Below, piece by piece: positions 34,901-40,795 of a DNA stretch of 64,000 bases (its first letter is position 1; each line of letters begins with the position of its first letter). The DNA comes from Strongylocentrotus droebachiensis (Eukaryota; Echinodermata; Echinoidea; Camarodonta; Strongylocentrotidae): NCBI GenBank assembly GCA_035222895.1, contig JAVYIG010007482.1, forward strand, positions 37,535 to 101,534, read 5' to 3'. Below the pieces are notes generated by a model. It saw only the letters and a program-made list of their open reading frames with translations, did no database searches and was not told the DNA's origin. The position numbers and the translations under genes are program-made.

Positions 34901-35361
34901 AAGTACCAGTAAATGGAACATTTTGGCAAATCGTTGCCATGTTTTGCAGAAAGACTTTTTTTTCTCAATTATCTGATTTCATCATTTTCCCATCACGTTT
35001 TATGTTTATTTAATTCATTTTTTGATCTCTTTTCACCCAAAAGATTATGGTTTCACATTGGTACTTTTCCCAGTAAGTGTGTAATTGATGTACACTTGTA
35101 CATGGATGGAACTCAACTTTTCTCCTTTTTGTTTGGTTTTATTTCAAAGGTTCAGATGAAGATGAGAGCTGGTGGCATAGATCTTTTAATTGGTTCTGTG
35201 GCCTCTCCAATCGGGAGTCCACGAGCAGCATTCAGCTTAAAGCTCGGGAGTCCTTACAGATGGCGAAGATTGTTCAGACCAAGAGAGATAAGATTATTCT
35301 CAACGTCACATGTGTCTTTGTTCTCATGATAGGAATAGTTCTCTATGGGGTTTATGCTTGA
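4277..35361 (+). CDS. Gene A: SLC5-family sodium/glucose-type cotransporter, 13 exons, complete
   Basis: Na+-coupled solute symporter of the SLC5/SSS family, expected in the plasma membrane with about 14 membrane helices. Thirteen exons (117, 72, 105, 165, 187, 209, 136, 102, 196, 125, 266, 193 and 212 nt) all end at GT-AG sites and join in one frame to 694 residues plus TGA; human SGLT1 has 664. Residues matching the SGLT1 sugar site are present: Asn72, His77, Glu96, Tyr280, Trp281, Lys311 and Gln460. The Na2-site region is kept as Ala70/Ile73 and Ala377, Ser380, Ser381. Family motifs include [14 protein letters not shown] and TKPIP. Two N-glycosylation sequons (236, 242) lie in the loop before Cys245. 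The protein resembles SGLT1/SGLT4 (SLC5A1/SLC5A9) more than other SLC5 branches, but the exact orthologue and substrate cannot be assigned by eye. Its convergent paralogue is at 47287-58674. Confidence 0.93.
6880..7290 (+). repeat. About 120-180-bp imperfect tandem repeat with nuclear-receptor half sites
   Basis: Three diverged units each contain a TCAAGAACCAC(C/T) motif, GAGATATGAGGCTCAAACTTG or a variant of it, a GATCAGAT segment, and a GGTCAAAGGTCA-like end. The ends give AGGTCA direct repeats with spacers of 3, 3 and 1 nt (6977-6991, 7146-7160, 7262-7274). Confidence 0.6.
7262..7281 (+). promoter_or_regulatory. DR1-type AGGTCA repeat in intron 1
   Basis: AGGTCA-A-AGGTCA followed by A-AGGTAC. 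A direct repeat with 1-nt spacing is the consensus bound by HNF4 and RXR heterodimers. The match is exact for the first two half sites. It lies inside a repeat, so function is speculative. Confidence 0.25.
7537..7706. mobile_element. Hairpin miniature element
   Basis: Left arm AAATAGTGAATGGTCTTTAT pairs with right arm ATAAAGACCAATCACTATTT, and the inner parts (TGCAATGG and CCATTGCA; GGTGAAAGAT and ATCTTTCACC) also pair. The arms are imperfect, suggesting an old copy. Confidence 0.65.
7889..8012. mobile_element. Hairpin miniature element, 47-bp arms
   Basis: Positions 7889-7935 and 7966-8012 are inverted copies with about one mismatch, around a 30-nt loop. Each arm carries a CRE-like TGACGTCA-type core (GACGTCAC). 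No convincing target duplication was seen. Confidence 0.8.
8344..8415 (+). CDS. Gene A exon 2 (residues 40-63)
   Basis: 72 nt, phase 0 at both ends; acceptor TTCTCTAG, donor GTGAGT. It encodes the family segment NRG(S/T)..[10 protein letters not shown] that joins helix 1 to helix 2. No counterpart was found upstream of gene B. Confidence 0.9.
8445..8662 (-). mobile_element. 3' UTR fragment of a non-LTR retrotransposon
   Basis: On the minus strand it reads AAGGC.GGCCTTCCTGTCT.GTCTCCAAATAC, which matches the 3' UTR of the retroelement at 45.5-46.2 kb (45863-45892). It ends in a TTGAACTTGAACTTGAGC-like tail. It sits in intron 2 and has no coding part. Confidence 0.55.
9735..9910 (+). mobile_element. 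hAT-like miniature element, copy 1
   Basis: It begins CAGGGAAAAA and ends TTTTTTCCCCTG, with a body (GGGGCTACTTTTCAAGCTTG and following) shared with 10899-11081. The flanks GTCTGGCC (9727-9734) and GTCCGGCC (9911-9918) are an 8-bp near-perfect duplication. The matching stretch of gene B near 59.01-59.03 kb lacks it. It lies in intron 2. Confidence 0.8.
10528..10632 (+). CDS. Gene A exon 3 (residues 64-98)
   Basis: 105 nt, phase 0; acceptor TACAG, donor GTAAGT. It encodes [19 protein letters not shown] and GAFELN, with sugar-site equivalents Asn72, His77 and Glu96 and the first half of the Na2 site (Ala70, Ile73). SGLT1 has Gly where Glu76 stands here. Confidence 0.93.
10899..11081 (+). mobile_element. 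hAT-like miniature element, copy 2
   Basis: A 183-bp element of the same family as 9735-9910, with CAGGGAAAAA at the left and TTTTTTCCCTG at the right. It is flanked by a perfect 8-bp duplication CAGTGTGA (10891-10898 and 11082-11089). Gene B intron 3 carries the uninterrupted site AACCAAAACAGTGTGATAT on its coding strand near 58.14 kb. Confidence 0.88.
11126..11339. mobile_element. GA/CT-stem foldback element next to exon 4, 13-bp target duplication
   Basis: Inverted arms of about 55 nt (GCTTGCGGGTGCACCATGTG plus a GA run and GGTTGAGGAGTC, and its complement) enclose a short centre. One side has an extra 45-nt end (GTGTCGGCTTGCATGG) without a partner. TTGATCATTGTTA is present on both flanks (11113-11125 and 11340-11352), and gene B has one copy of the site (TGATCAATGTTA). 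A second, reversed copy is at 37288-37623. The insertion ends 24 nt before exon 4. Confidence 0.8.
11364..11528 (+). CDS. Gene A exon 4 (residues 99-153)
   Basis: 165 nt, phase 0; acceptor TTGTTGCAG, donor GTAAGAAC. It carries the strongly conserved [15 protein letters not shown] motif and the helix ending in [10 protein letters not shown]. The last 46 nt plus the donor are repeated four more times downstream. Confidence 0.93.
11529..11791 (+). repeat. 63-bp tandem repeat of the exon 4 end plus donor
   Basis: GTAAGAAC donors recur at 11529, 11592, 11655, 11718 and 11781, exactly 63 nt apart. Each unit re-encodes [19 protein letters not shown] in frame with no stop. Gene B has only one copy of this exon end, so the array is specific to A. 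Confidence 0.93.
11792..11960 (+). repeat. Older junction-derived repeats with 33-nt pseudo-exons (gene A)
   Basis: Units of about 60-67 nt contain GCTTTCAG, a 33-nt segment (11815-11847 and 11875-11907) and GTAAGA. The 33-nt segment begins AT(T/G)TAATGCCC and ends ACAAAGACATC(A/G). It is a diverged version of the exon 4 end. Three copies occur in gene B (57286-57318, 57674-57706, 57741-57773). Confidence 0.8.
11964..12112. mobile_element. Miniature element with CGGTCACAAA termini
   Basis: CTAAAGCCTCGGTCACAAA at the left pairs with TTTGTGACCGTAGCTTTAG at the right. Similar termini (CTATGGTCACA and TGTGACCATAG) bound the GC-rich element at 14768-15099. No clear target duplication was seen. 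Confidence 0.65.
12348..12821 (+). mobile_element. TTAA-flanked miniature element, copy 1 (diverged)
   Basis: A 474-bp copy of a family also seen at 22552-23053 and 43695-44196, between TTAA at 12344-12347 and 12822-12825. The termini resemble AGGTAATACAAAGTTTTGG and its complement but carry substitutions. TTAA targets are typical of piggyBac-type transposition. It lies in intron 4 of gene A. Confidence 0.8.
12822..14244 (+). other. Intron 4 remainder, no gene recognised
   Basis: AT-rich sequence with a pair of diverged direct copies near 13000-13150 and 13630-13760 (ACAGT.GATTCCCCTCG, TTATTTG.CGGGGA.AGATAG and TATCGTCTCTACGATG). A CT run is at 13409-13455, and a G-run-bearing patch with TACGCAGGGG near 13530-13615 is a likely element fragment. 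No open frame of note. Confidence 0.5.
14245..14400 (+). mobile_element. tRNA-derived SINE, copy 1
   Basis: TAGCTCAGTCGG (14254-14265) matches the tRNA A-box consensus. The body contains TTGGTAAGGCATTAATTCTC, GAGAGGACCTTGAGCCGTCG and TGCTTACTAACAAGCATTTA. The same body recurs at 35463-35665, 40733-40795 and, reversed, at 46980-47190. The B-box part is missing here. It ends about 32 nt before exon 5. Confidence 0.8.
14433..14619 (+). CDS. Gene A exon 5 (residues 154-215 plus 1 nt)
   Basis: 187 nt, phase 0 in and phase 1 out; acceptor GTCTTTAG, donor GTAAGT. It encodes [17 protein letters not shown] and [20 protein letters not shown], a hallmark stretch of SGLT proteins. Confidence 0.93.
14768..15099. 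mobile_element. GC-rich miniature element with GGTCACA termini
   Basis: CTATGGTCACA at the left is the inverse of TGTGACCATAG at the right. The interior is packed with CGGCGGCCGAGCGG and related blocks, far more GC-rich than its surroundings. It lies in intron 5. Confidence 0.65.
15098..15255 (+). repeat. GGCCACCT dispersed repeat (intron 5 of A)
   Basis: It reads AGTGGCCACCTCTCTATAAA, then GGTCTATAATGGTCACCTGT and CCTTCTAGAAGGGAATGTGT. The same repeat is at 40222-40385 and, reversed, in intron 5 of gene B (56425-56600). The intron 5 pair was therefore probably present before the gene duplication. Confidence 0.7.
15817..16025 (+). CDS. Gene A exon 6 (residues 216-285)
   Basis: 209 nt, phase 1 in and phase 0 out; acceptor CTCTCAAG chosen over TTTTCAG six nt later because only it keeps frame and the family spacing to AIGGY. 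The donor is the weak GTCTGT, conserved in B. It encodes the glycosylation loop (N236, N242, C245), LPWPGF and LWYWATDQ with Tyr280 and Trp281. Confidence 0.9.
17405..17800 (-). mobile_element. Non-LTR retrotransposon 3' end (RT C-terminus), decayed
   Basis: On the minus strand the frame from about 17790 reads [20 protein letters not shown] and [16 protein letters not shown]. This is the C-terminal tail of LINE reverse transcriptases, where WNSLP normally stands. The Trp codon has become TAG. The 3' end is GCGCTCTATAAATG followed by ATT repeats, a common tail also seen near 39880 and 30970. It is a dead, 5'-truncated copy. Confidence 0.8.
18755..18993. mobile_element. GGATCCGCC-ended miniature element
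   Basis: The left end is AGGCGCGGATCCAC and the right end TGGATCCGCCACTGC. It contains two internal copies of a TTGGT(A/C)GG-CGATTTTCACATTTT block separated by C runs. It shares about 200 bp with 21567-21810 in the same orientation. Confidence 0.65.
19024..19490. mobile_element. Possible hAT-like element with GCGTAGC termini
   Basis: GAGCGTAGCTAGG at the left pairs with CTTGGCTACGCTC at the right. The flanks TTCTCTCC and TTCTCCTC agree at 6 of 8 positions. The interior has long T and G runs. The pairing is short, so the boundaries are uncertain. Confidence 0.4.
19880..19960. repeat. CT then CA microsatellite
   Basis: A run of CTCTCT-rich sequence passes directly into eleven or so CA units. 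Confidence 0.85.
21298..21545. mobile_element. Truncated miniature element (GTTTCACAAAG end)
   Basis: GGGTGTTTCACAAAGATCCT begins it, and GAACTTAAATATTATGGAAAGCC pairs with GGCTTTCCATAATTTTTAAGTT at the other side. The right-hand outer end is missing or replaced by the next element. Confidence 0.45.
21567..21810. mobile_element. GGATCCGCC-ended miniature element, second copy
   Basis: It contains the same blocks as 18755-18993, including ATGATGCTCACTACCCC and GGTCGGCGCGATTTTCACAT, and ends CCTGGATCCGCCCCTGC. The C runs are longer. Confidence 0.6.
21860..22090. repeat. Long polypyrimidine tract
   Basis: About 230 nt that are almost entirely C and T on the plus strand (patterns CCCCTTTCTTTC, CTCCTTTTTC). 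It is bordered by a GGATCCGCC element end. Its Lys/Glu/Arg-rich minus-strand frame is a composition artefact. Confidence 0.9.
22552..23053 (-). mobile_element. TTAA-flanked miniature element, copy 2
   Basis: Exactly 502 bp between TTAA at 22548-22551 and 23054-23057, with termini AGGTAATACAAAGTTTTGG and CCAAAACTTTGTAATACCT. It is the reverse of copy 3 (43695-44196), which is also 502 bp. No coding frame. Confidence 0.88.
23281..23786. mobile_element. TA-flanked GGGACTTTTAG element with a nested hairpin
   Basis: TA flanks at 23279-23280 and 23787-23788; termini GGGACTTTTAGA and TCTAAAAGTCCC. A shorter relative is at 39665-39804. A hairpin of the 29815-30068 family (ATTCTACCCTCAAC, then CCTTCACTGCTATTATGTAA and its inverse, about 23395-23600) is nested inside. 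Confidence 0.75.
24226..24361 (+). CDS. Gene A exon 7 (residues 286-330 plus 1 nt)
   Basis: 136 nt, phase 0 in and phase 1 out; acceptor TATGTAG, donor GTAAGT. It encodes [14 protein letters not shown], then Lys311 (sugar-site equivalent) and [14 protein letters not shown]. The donor sequence GGTAAGTTGAT is the seed of the downstream array. Confidence 0.93.
24362..25595 (+). repeat. 27-bp minisatellite of donor-like units (intron 7, A)
   Basis: The unit is about 27 bp: GACTTCCATGGTAAGTT plus AACCTCATAT or GATAACAT. I count about 22 copies containing GGTAAGTT, alternating with GGTATGTT and GGTAACTT variants. The first units run straight on from the real donor GGTAAGTTGATCA. Gene B intron 7 has a homologous array. 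Confidence 0.92.
25889..25990 (+). CDS. Gene A exon 8 (residues 331-364 plus 1 nt)
   Basis: 102 nt, phase 1 in and phase 1 out; acceptor TTCTCTAG, donor GTTTGT (weak, conserved in B). It encodes a Cys-rich extracellular loop [19 protein letters not shown] followed by [13 protein letters not shown], as in SGLT proteins. Confidence 0.93.
26119..26275. mobile_element. Hairpin miniature element
   Basis: ATATGGCCCGGGGCCAAGTC pairs with GACTTGGCCCTGGGCCATAT, and the arms continue through GAAATG and CATTTC. The centre has GTTGTTATCAT and a matching inverse. Confidence 0.75.
27536..28015. mobile_element. AT-rich foldback element
   Basis: GTTTAAATTCAAATAATCAA and AATAGAAACAGATTAAA at the left pair with TTTAATCTGTTTCTATT and CATTTGAATTTAAAC at the right. 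Inner segments (ATCCATTTCTTT and AAAGAAATGGAT) pair too, so the arms cover most of the 480 bp. Confidence 0.7.
29604..29799 (+). CDS. Gene A exon 9 (residues 365-429 plus 2 nt)
   Basis: 196 nt, phase 1 in and phase 2 out; acceptor CCTTACAG, donor GTAAAT. It encodes [21 protein letters not shown], with Ser380 and Ser381 at the Na2 site, and DIWR followed by a basic loop ending ELELMIVGR. Confidence 0.93.
29815..30068. mobile_element. Harbinger-like hairpin element 15 bp after the exon 9 donor
   Basis: A 254-bp near-perfect palindrome with termini CACTATGAACATGACGGAC, flanked by TTA (29812-29814 and 30069-30071). Gene B reads GTAAATCTTTACTTAGACCCC across the same point, an intact empty site. 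The 3-bp TTA duplication fits PIF/Harbinger elements. Arms of about 110 nt include GTAGACAAAGGAACAT and CCTTCACTGCTA. Confidence 0.88.
31312..31436 (+). CDS. Gene A exon 10 (residues 430-471 plus 1 nt)
   Basis: 125 nt, phase 2 in and phase 1 out; acceptor TTTCCAG, donor GTGAGG. It encodes VLWVPIV, then [17 protein letters not shown] with Gln460, the equivalent of SGLT1 Gln457 that contacts sugar. Confidence 0.93.
31445..31660 (-). mobile_element. Probable retroelement 3' UTR fragment
   Basis: The minus strand ends in a repeated CAAAATCAAAATC tail, as in other retroelement ends in this window. It begins 9 nt after the exon 10 donor. There is no coding part and the match is by style only. Confidence 0.35.
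31720..32304 (+). mobile_element. Decayed non-LTR retrotransposon, RT C-terminal part
   Basis: Translated pieces read [15 protein letters not shown], then [20 protein letters not shown] and [12 protein letters not shown], then [28 protein letters not shown] and WRALVKATA before a stop at 32302-32304. This is the order found downstream of the polymerase core in many non-LTR reverse transcriptases. At least two frameshifts or stops break it. Intron 10 of gene B lacks it. Confidence 0.85.
32435..32755. mobile_element. Old miniature element with TTCTTCACAATC termini (A)
   Basis: It begins TTTCTTCACAATCATCCCAA and ends CTGATTGTGAAGAAA, with an internal GACCTGTTT and AAACAG pairing. The counterpart in gene B intron 10 (about 50630-51195) has the same termini, so the insertion predates the gene duplication. 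Confidence 0.6.
33064..33267. mobile_element. Hairpin miniature element before exon 11
   Basis: CCAATCACTGCTAAATTACT pairs with AGTAAATTTAGCAGTGATTG, and GAATGCACCTTCCCCTGAAC pairs with GTTCAGGGGAGGTGCATTC-type sequence on the other side. It ends 46 nt before exon 11 and was not seen in gene B. Confidence 0.7.
33313..33578 (+). CDS. Gene A exon 11 (residues 472-560)
   Basis: 266 nt, phase 1 in and phase 0 out; acceptor TTCCGTAG, donor GTAAGC. It encodes [15 protein letters not shown], the extracellular loop with CGEEDHRP, the helix [13 protein letters not shown] and LFTKPIP, all standard for SGLT proteins. Confidence 0.93.
33579..34345 (+). repeat. 38-bp minisatellite from the exon 11 donor onwards (A)
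   Basis: The unit is GTAGACCACTCCTGTTTTAA plus AACTCATCTCATTGGGTT, about 18 copies. The first intron bases, GTAAGCCACTCAGTTTTCAT, look like a diverged unit beginning at the donor. Gene B has a longer homologous array (48318-49602). Confidence 0.9.
34579..34771 (+). CDS. Gene A exon 12 (residues 561-624 plus 1 nt)
   Basis: 193 nt, phase 0 in and phase 1 out; acceptor TATTCAG, donor GTTAGA. It encodes the hydrophilic cytosolic loop before the last helix, with an acidic run [10 protein letters not shown]. It is the most diverged exon between A and B (7 of 64 residues). Confidence 0.9.
35150..35361 (+). CDS. Gene A exon 13 (residues 625-694 and stop)
   Basis: 212 nt; acceptor TTTCAAAG. It encodes [15 protein letters not shown], matching the FCGL motif near the end of SGLT proteins, and the terminal helix (673-694) ending GVYA before TGA. 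Confidence 0.93.
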
Positions 35362-35462
35362 TCAGTGTGTGTGTATGCACACTGTTTAGCCCAGGGAGAC
35401 ACCCCTTTTTCTGAAGGATCATAAATCCAAAGGTTTGTGATACGAAAACAGAAATTTCCCAT

Positions 35463-35665
35463 AGGAGGAACCGCAATGACTCAGTGTTAGAGCAGTGATC
35501 CCAGGTTTGAAACCAAGTGATTCGCTAGTGCCCTTTGGTAAGGCATTAATCCTCATTACCAAGTTCCTCGGAGAGGACTTACAGCCTTCAGTCCCCTGGT
35601 TGCTTACTTACAAGCATACACATGCTTTCTTAGCAGTCAGTTAAAACAAACCATCAAACCATGAA
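35463..35665 (+). mobile_element. tRNA-derived SINE in the 3' UTR of gene A
   Basis: The tRNA-like part keeps a B-box-like GGTTTGAAACC (35502-35512); the body is TTTGGTAAGGCATTAATCCT, then GAGAGGACTTACAGCC and TGCTTACTTACAAGCAT. Gene B has the same SINE at the same place (46980-47190), so it was inserted before the duplication. Confidence 0.85.
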
Positions 35666-35819
35666 TATGCCAGGACTTCACAATTCTGCTCATTTGTTGC
35701 ATTCCTCTGGTCCATAATTCAAAAATTAAAATGGGTTTCACTATTCTGAGGTTTTGTAATTCCAAAAATGAAATGGGGGTATAATCCTCAAGAAAAAAAT
35801 GATACTGGGTTCTCTGCCT

Positions 35820-35950
35820 TTTTCAGAACTGTGAACCTTTGGAATTATGAACCCTATTTCATTTTTTGAATTATGAACCCTATTTCATTTTTGGAATTAT
35901 GAACCCTATTTCGTTTTAGGAATTATGAACCCTTTTTCATTTTCGGAATT
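35820..35950 (+). repeat. 26-bp tandem repeat in the 3' UTR of gene A
   Basis: The unit is GAATTATGAACCCTATTTCA plus TTTTTG, about five copies. The mirror array in gene B is at 46670-46810. Confidence 0.85.
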
Positions 35951-36233
35951 ATAAACCATGATCCTACAAAATGGTCAACCAGGAGAACAACCAACCTTCA
36001 GAATTAAAAAAATTCGGGAAAATGACATGTAATCTACCCTGTCACATGATGAACTGTTCGAATGTTGTAAATTACATGTATGAAGTAAATGGCAAATTGA
36101 ATTATGTAAAGAAAAATATATGTTTTCAAGTCTTTCTCCATTTGTGACTAGTCTTATAAAATGTATAGCTGAAGTATGGTATTATATACCTCATTGTATA
36201 ATCCAAGGAATCTGTGCATATGTCTTCCCTTGA

Positions 36234-36239
36234 AATAAA
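36234..36239 (+). terminator. Poly(A) signal of gene A
   Basis: AATAAA inside TGAAATAAAAGTTCATCTCA, 873 nt after the stop. The same context is conserved in gene B (46379-46384), which supports its use. Confidence 0.7.
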
Positions 36240-36549
36240 AGTTCATCTCAGTTTTACTATGTGTTATCGTTGGGCGATATGACATTTCAATTTTTATACA
36301 TATATAAAACATAACAAAAGCAACCACGGTTGTAATGTCTTACTAAAAATCTTTAGGTATGGTCATTTGTATTTTCATTTTTTCTTTTAAATGGAATGTT
36401 GCAAATTATGGGCTGTGAAGCACTCTTATCTCTGTGATATCTTTTATGACTTGAGGAATCTACTCAACAATATTGTACTTATATTGTTGTAGAACCCACA
36501 ATTAAATATAACTCTAAATTTTTGGATGTCAGGATGTATTAATCTTGAC

Positions 36550-36970
36550 ACCTAGAAATAAAAAACTTGTTATCAAGAACAAGTTTCAATAACTGTTATA
36601 AGCTGCTGAAATTGTCGCATTCGATTGGCTGAGAATGTATTTGTTATATAAATATAAAACTTGTTTTCAAGAACAAGTTTCAAAAACTGTTATTAGCTAC
36701 TGAAAGTGTTGCATTTGATTGGCTGAGAACATATTTTTTGCTATAGAAATGTGATTTATTTTTATCAATTACAAGTTGCAATGACTGTTATAAACTACTG
36801 AAGTTGTTGCATTCGATTGGCTGAGAATGTATTTGTTATATAAATGTGAAACTTGTTATCAGTAAAAAGTTTCAATAACTGTTATAAGCTGCTGAAATTG
36901 TTGCATTCGATTGGCTGAGAATTGATTTGTTATATAAATATAAAACTTGTTATCAATACTGAAATGGGGC
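36550..36970 (+). repeat. 95-bp repeat downstream of gene A, 4 units
   Basis: Units contain AACTTGTTATCAA, AATAACTGTTATAAGCTGCT and CGATTGGCTGAGAA (at 36625, 36720, 36817 and 36912). Reversed units flank gene B (44700-45530, about nine), and a single unit lies at 50270-50410. Confidence 0.85.
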
Positions 36971-36984
36971 CTAGAGGTCTTATT

Positions 36985-37165
36985 AACTTTCTTTTCCACT
37001 GATGGTCTGTATTTACATTTACAGAGCAAGCTAATAATTCGTTTTGATACGGTACATGCCTTGGTTTACATCTCATTTCAGAAAAGAAAATGGAAAATGT
37101 TCAAAATGTTTTAGCATTGGCATGTAAGGTACATGTGTGCTAGAAGGTAAGATATGTTATTTTAA
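36985..37165. other. Inner end of continuous homology beyond gene A
   Basis: This segment, including CTTGCTCTGTAAATG on the minus strand and AAGATATGTTATTTTA, matches 44460-44690 reversed. Beyond 37165 the A side has about 4 kb with no counterpart on the B side, before homology resumes near 41260. Confidence 0.7.
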
Positions 37166-37287
37166 TACCATTGATTTCAAGAAAGTAAATATTTGGATGT
37201 GCCACTTCTACCTCGTGAATGCAATGCTGTCATTGCTCATTGCATTCTAATTATTTGAATTTCAATATTACATGAAGCACTGTATTT

Positions 37288-37623
37288 ACAGTAGATTTGC
37301 GAGTGCACCATGTGAGAGAAAGAGAGAGGGTTGAGGAGTCTGGTGACTTAAGCTCACGCACGCCAGCCATTCTCCACTCCTGACGACGGATAGTTAACCT
37401 GTTCGAAACATCGAGCCACTCATCCTCTCCGAGCGCTATAGTTCTCCTTAGAACTATATGCTAAGAAAGATAACAAACAGTCCTTTTCAGGACTACCACA
37501 CCCCCATGAAAGATTACTGAGTTAGAGTCCTTTTTCAGGACTCCTCAACCCTCTCTCTCTCACATGGTGCACCCGCAAATCTACTGTATATCTACATCAC
37601 CATGCAAGCCGACACTTACAAAC
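37288..37623. mobile_element. GA/CT-stem foldback element, copy 2, 12-bp target duplication
   Basis: Same family as 11126-11339, reversed, with a longer centre. It is flanked by AGCACTGTATTT (37276-37287 and 37624-37635). The 45-nt unpaired end (CCATGCAAGCCGACACTTAC) is at the right. Confidence 0.8.
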
Positions 37624-37635
37624 AGCACTGTATTT

Positions 37636-39660
37636 GTTTATGCCTTTCAGAAGAAAATTGGCAAGTCTGATAATCTTTAATTGTAGCAATTGTAATTGTA
37701 GTACTTTCATATATTGTAATATGTCTTGATCAAATATTCTTATCACTGATTGGATTGTAAGTGTTTACCTTTTAATATTTGTTTGTGAAGCAATGTATTT
37801 TTGTTCCTTCCCTTCGAAGGAAATGGGTATAGAAACCAAAATCAAAACTATTTCTTCTTAGTATGTCTAAAAGACAAAACAAAATGAAGCTTGCAGACAT
37901 AAGGTGTGGTAGGCGTGTTTGTTTATTAGAGACTCTGCCTGTGTCTCGTATATAGTACAAGGCTTGCCTGGCAAGCATGCATGTGTATTCATTCATCCAT
38001 TCATGCTACAGGTCTTGTATTGAACCTCTCGTGTATTAATTATAACCAGGTGTAGGTGCATAGCTTTGACGAGTACAAACAACGTAACAATGAAAGATAA
38101 ACCTAACGCTGTACATTGTATATATCATTAGGAAGCAGTTTTAAATTCAACATCTGTTGAAAGAGTTACTGTCTGGGTGGTAGGGGGTGGGGTAGTAGCC
38201 AGAGGGTGGTGGTTGTCATGGGAATTGAGTAGTGATGGTCCAGAGCTCTTACATAAAAGTTGCACTTAAAAGCAACTCAAAAACTGTAACAAATGTAACA
38301 AAGATGCACTACTGGTTGGTTGAAAATCATGCTGCTTTTTAATGCAACTCACAATGCAATGGGTCTCCTGGAGGTACTGATTGTTTTAGAATATCTGATA
38401 AACATCAATCTGCAATATCTGCTGATGACTGAATGTAAAGGTCAAAAGATCTTGTGATTCTTTATTCTATAAACGATTGTAGGGCACATGCTTTGGCATT
38501 TCAAACTTATTCTAGACCCATTAGTTAAGCAAAGCTAATCTCAATCTTAAACCATACCTAAATCCCGATCACTGATCCAAGCCCTAACCATGTCTTTCTG
38601 ACAAAAAATAAATATAACTGAGAAAATCTCTCCAGAGTGAATGTCTGACCATCGTTATTAGGACGCGCTGATGAAGATCTGTATGATCTTGTAATCCATA
38701 GTGGTTAAGGTAAAAATTGGTGGTACATGTACTGGATAGTTCCCATCTAGAAATAAACATTATTATTAAAGGAAAATCCATCCTCAATATCATATTTCTC
38801 CGAAAGATAGAAAATTTAGACAAAAAGATTGGTGAAAGTTTGAACGAAATTGGACCCCAAAAAAGGAAATGATGTTTTTGAAGCTGTAATCACTATACCT
38901 GAAGCAATTTGAAATTGGTGGAATCTGTAATGTCACTATGAAGTAGTGGCAGACAACTCTCTCATTTGCTCCAACCGACAAATAACTCATTGTAAATTTT
39001 CCACAATATTACTCAGAAGGGTCTTGTAGAGGACCTATAATGCCATAATATCCATAATATAATTTGGGTAGTGCCACAAGGGAGAATAATTATATTTTTG
39101 TTCAAGAAAAACGGGTGAGTTATTCGTCAATAAGTCACAGTCCACAGACCAAACTCCATATTTCAATCATTCATAATCTTTTTATTATTGGTCTGATTTA
39201 TTTCGAACTTTCACCATTTGATTTCTTTTATTTTCTGTTTTCATTAACAAAGGAATTCTTTACAAAGATTGGATTGCCCTTTTACCATTACATGTATCTA
39301 TATCTCCTCTATTAAATACATCACTGAAATGTTAAGAGAGGAACATTACTTTTTTGTTAGTGTCAATGAGAACTTCGTAAATCATAATACATTTTAATAC
39401 CACCTTAGTTTTACATTGATATTTACACTGTATATATTTGTTACTAAGAACATGGTCTTAATAGTTTTCCATTGAATGGTGGGAACATGTGTTCATTTTT
39501 AACATGTGCTAAATATTTTGTTGTAAACATTTTTAATCAAAATAGAAAAAAATGTGAACAATCCTTTTTCTATTGACTATACAACAAAGACCATGGTTTG
39601 CTAAATCATTTTTACTAATGACAAGTAAGGTCACAGCTGTGATGGTGCAAATTGTGCAGG
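37636..39660. other. Spacer, nothing recognised
   Basis: AT-rich sequence without a credible coding frame, named repeat or conserved splice pattern. A short GGTGGTAGGGGGTGGGGT patch lies near 38180. It has no counterpart next to gene B. Confidence 0.5.
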
Positions 39661-39664
39661 AATA

Positions 39665-39804
39665 GGGACTTTTAGATTTGCACGACGGATAACTTGGACT
39701 GCCCTTTTAAGGCAATGTGACGTCACTGCCAGTGCCTTAAACAGACGTCACATTGCCTTAAAAGGGCAGTCCACGTTCTCCGTCGTGCAAAATTTAAAAG
39801 TCCC
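39665..39804. mobile_element. TA-flanked GGGACTTTTAG miniature element
   Basis: A 140-bp near-complete palindrome between TA at 39663-39664 and 39805-39806. The arms include TTGCACGACGG and GGACTGCCCTTTTAAGGCAA with an internal TGACGTCA. It is related to 23281-23786. Confidence 0.82.
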
Positions 39805-39829
39805 TAATGAATCCGATGACCGGGCCAAT

Positions 39830-39925
39830 AATAATATCCGATTCTGTAAAGTGCTTCTAGAGACGGTATTTCGTATTGAGCGCTATATAAATGCAGATTT
39901 ATTATTATCATCATTATTATGTGCT
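39830..39925 (+). repeat. SINE/LINE tail with ATT repeats
   Basis: AAAGTGCTTCTAGAGACGGT is followed by TTGAGCGCTATATAAATGC and ATTATTATTATCATC. This GCGCTATATAAAT plus ATT tail is common in retroelement ends here (compare 17405 and 30970). Confidence 0.55.
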
Positions 39926-40221
39926 AAATTTGCTTAGTCATGATCAGAGAAGTCCAATGTCGTGGTTTGGGATTTCCGTTTGACTCATGCAGTATACACA
40001 AACCAAAAGTGTGCTGTAAGATAGTTGAAAGACTCTGTTTTGGTGGAGAACTTTGTAAAATAATTATACAATGTCGAGTCACCTGTTGTTTTGAAAATTC
40101 CCACCCCAAACGGGAAACGTACTCAATTTTGTTCAGTTAGTATGCTAATGTACTGTTTTGTTTTTTGAAACTCAGTATATGCAAATAAACACACTGCCAT
40201 GACATATTTTGAAATATATAT

Positions 40222-40385
40222 AACAAGTGGCCTTCTCTCTATACAGGTCACCTATCTATAGTGGCAATATATTTTCACATTCAAATACAAAAAAACGTGT
40301 GTTGAAAAACCTGTTTAGTAGGGCCACCTGTTAACCGCGGCCACCTCCTCTGTTTTTCTTCAGTGACCTAAAAAAAAAGGTTGGA
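40222..40385 (+). repeat. GGCCACCT dispersed repeat in the spacer
   Basis: Blocks AAGTGGCCTTCTCTCTATA, ACAGGTCACCTATCTATAGT and GGGCCACCTGTTAACCGCGG match the intron 5 repeats at 15098-15255 and 56425-56600. Confidence 0.55.
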
Positions 40386-40732
40386 CTATATTCTGTAAAT
40401 AGTTCGTCTATTGTTCATCTTGGGTTCTAAATCAGTAAACAAAAGCGGAAAAGAACATGCACTAATTGTGCAAGTTCGTCAGTATGCTTGTATAGTTTTC
40501 TATTTTCATGTGACTCGGAATGCTACACATATCCGTTGTGCTTTGTTTTACATTGTGAAATGTTGTAACACATGGATTAAAGAGTATAATCGTTGGTATA
40601 TTATTGTATATGTGTGTAATGTGTTCATTGTTCCTTATTTTAGCATGACTCTGAATATACCCAATTCATACATTCGTTCTTTGGTTTAAAAAGTTTAAAA
40701 GTTGTTTATCAAATTCAGATCGAGTGCAAAGT

Positions 40733-40795
40733 CTTACTAACAAGCATTTATGCTTTCTTAGCAGCCAGGTAAAATTACCACCACAACCAATTAAA
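40733..40795 (+). mobile_element. 3' fragment of the tRNA-derived SINE
   Basis: It reads CTTACTAACAAGCATTTATG, CTTTCTTAGCAGCCAGG and TAAAATTACCACCAC, matching the tail of the SINE at 14245-14400. Confidence 0.65.

Noticed and set aside
34913..35329. A 138-residue open frame over the end of gene A (and its mirror at 47316-47705)
   Set aside because: It overlaps exon 13 in another frame and runs through the intron; the exon 13 frame matches the SGLT C-terminus.
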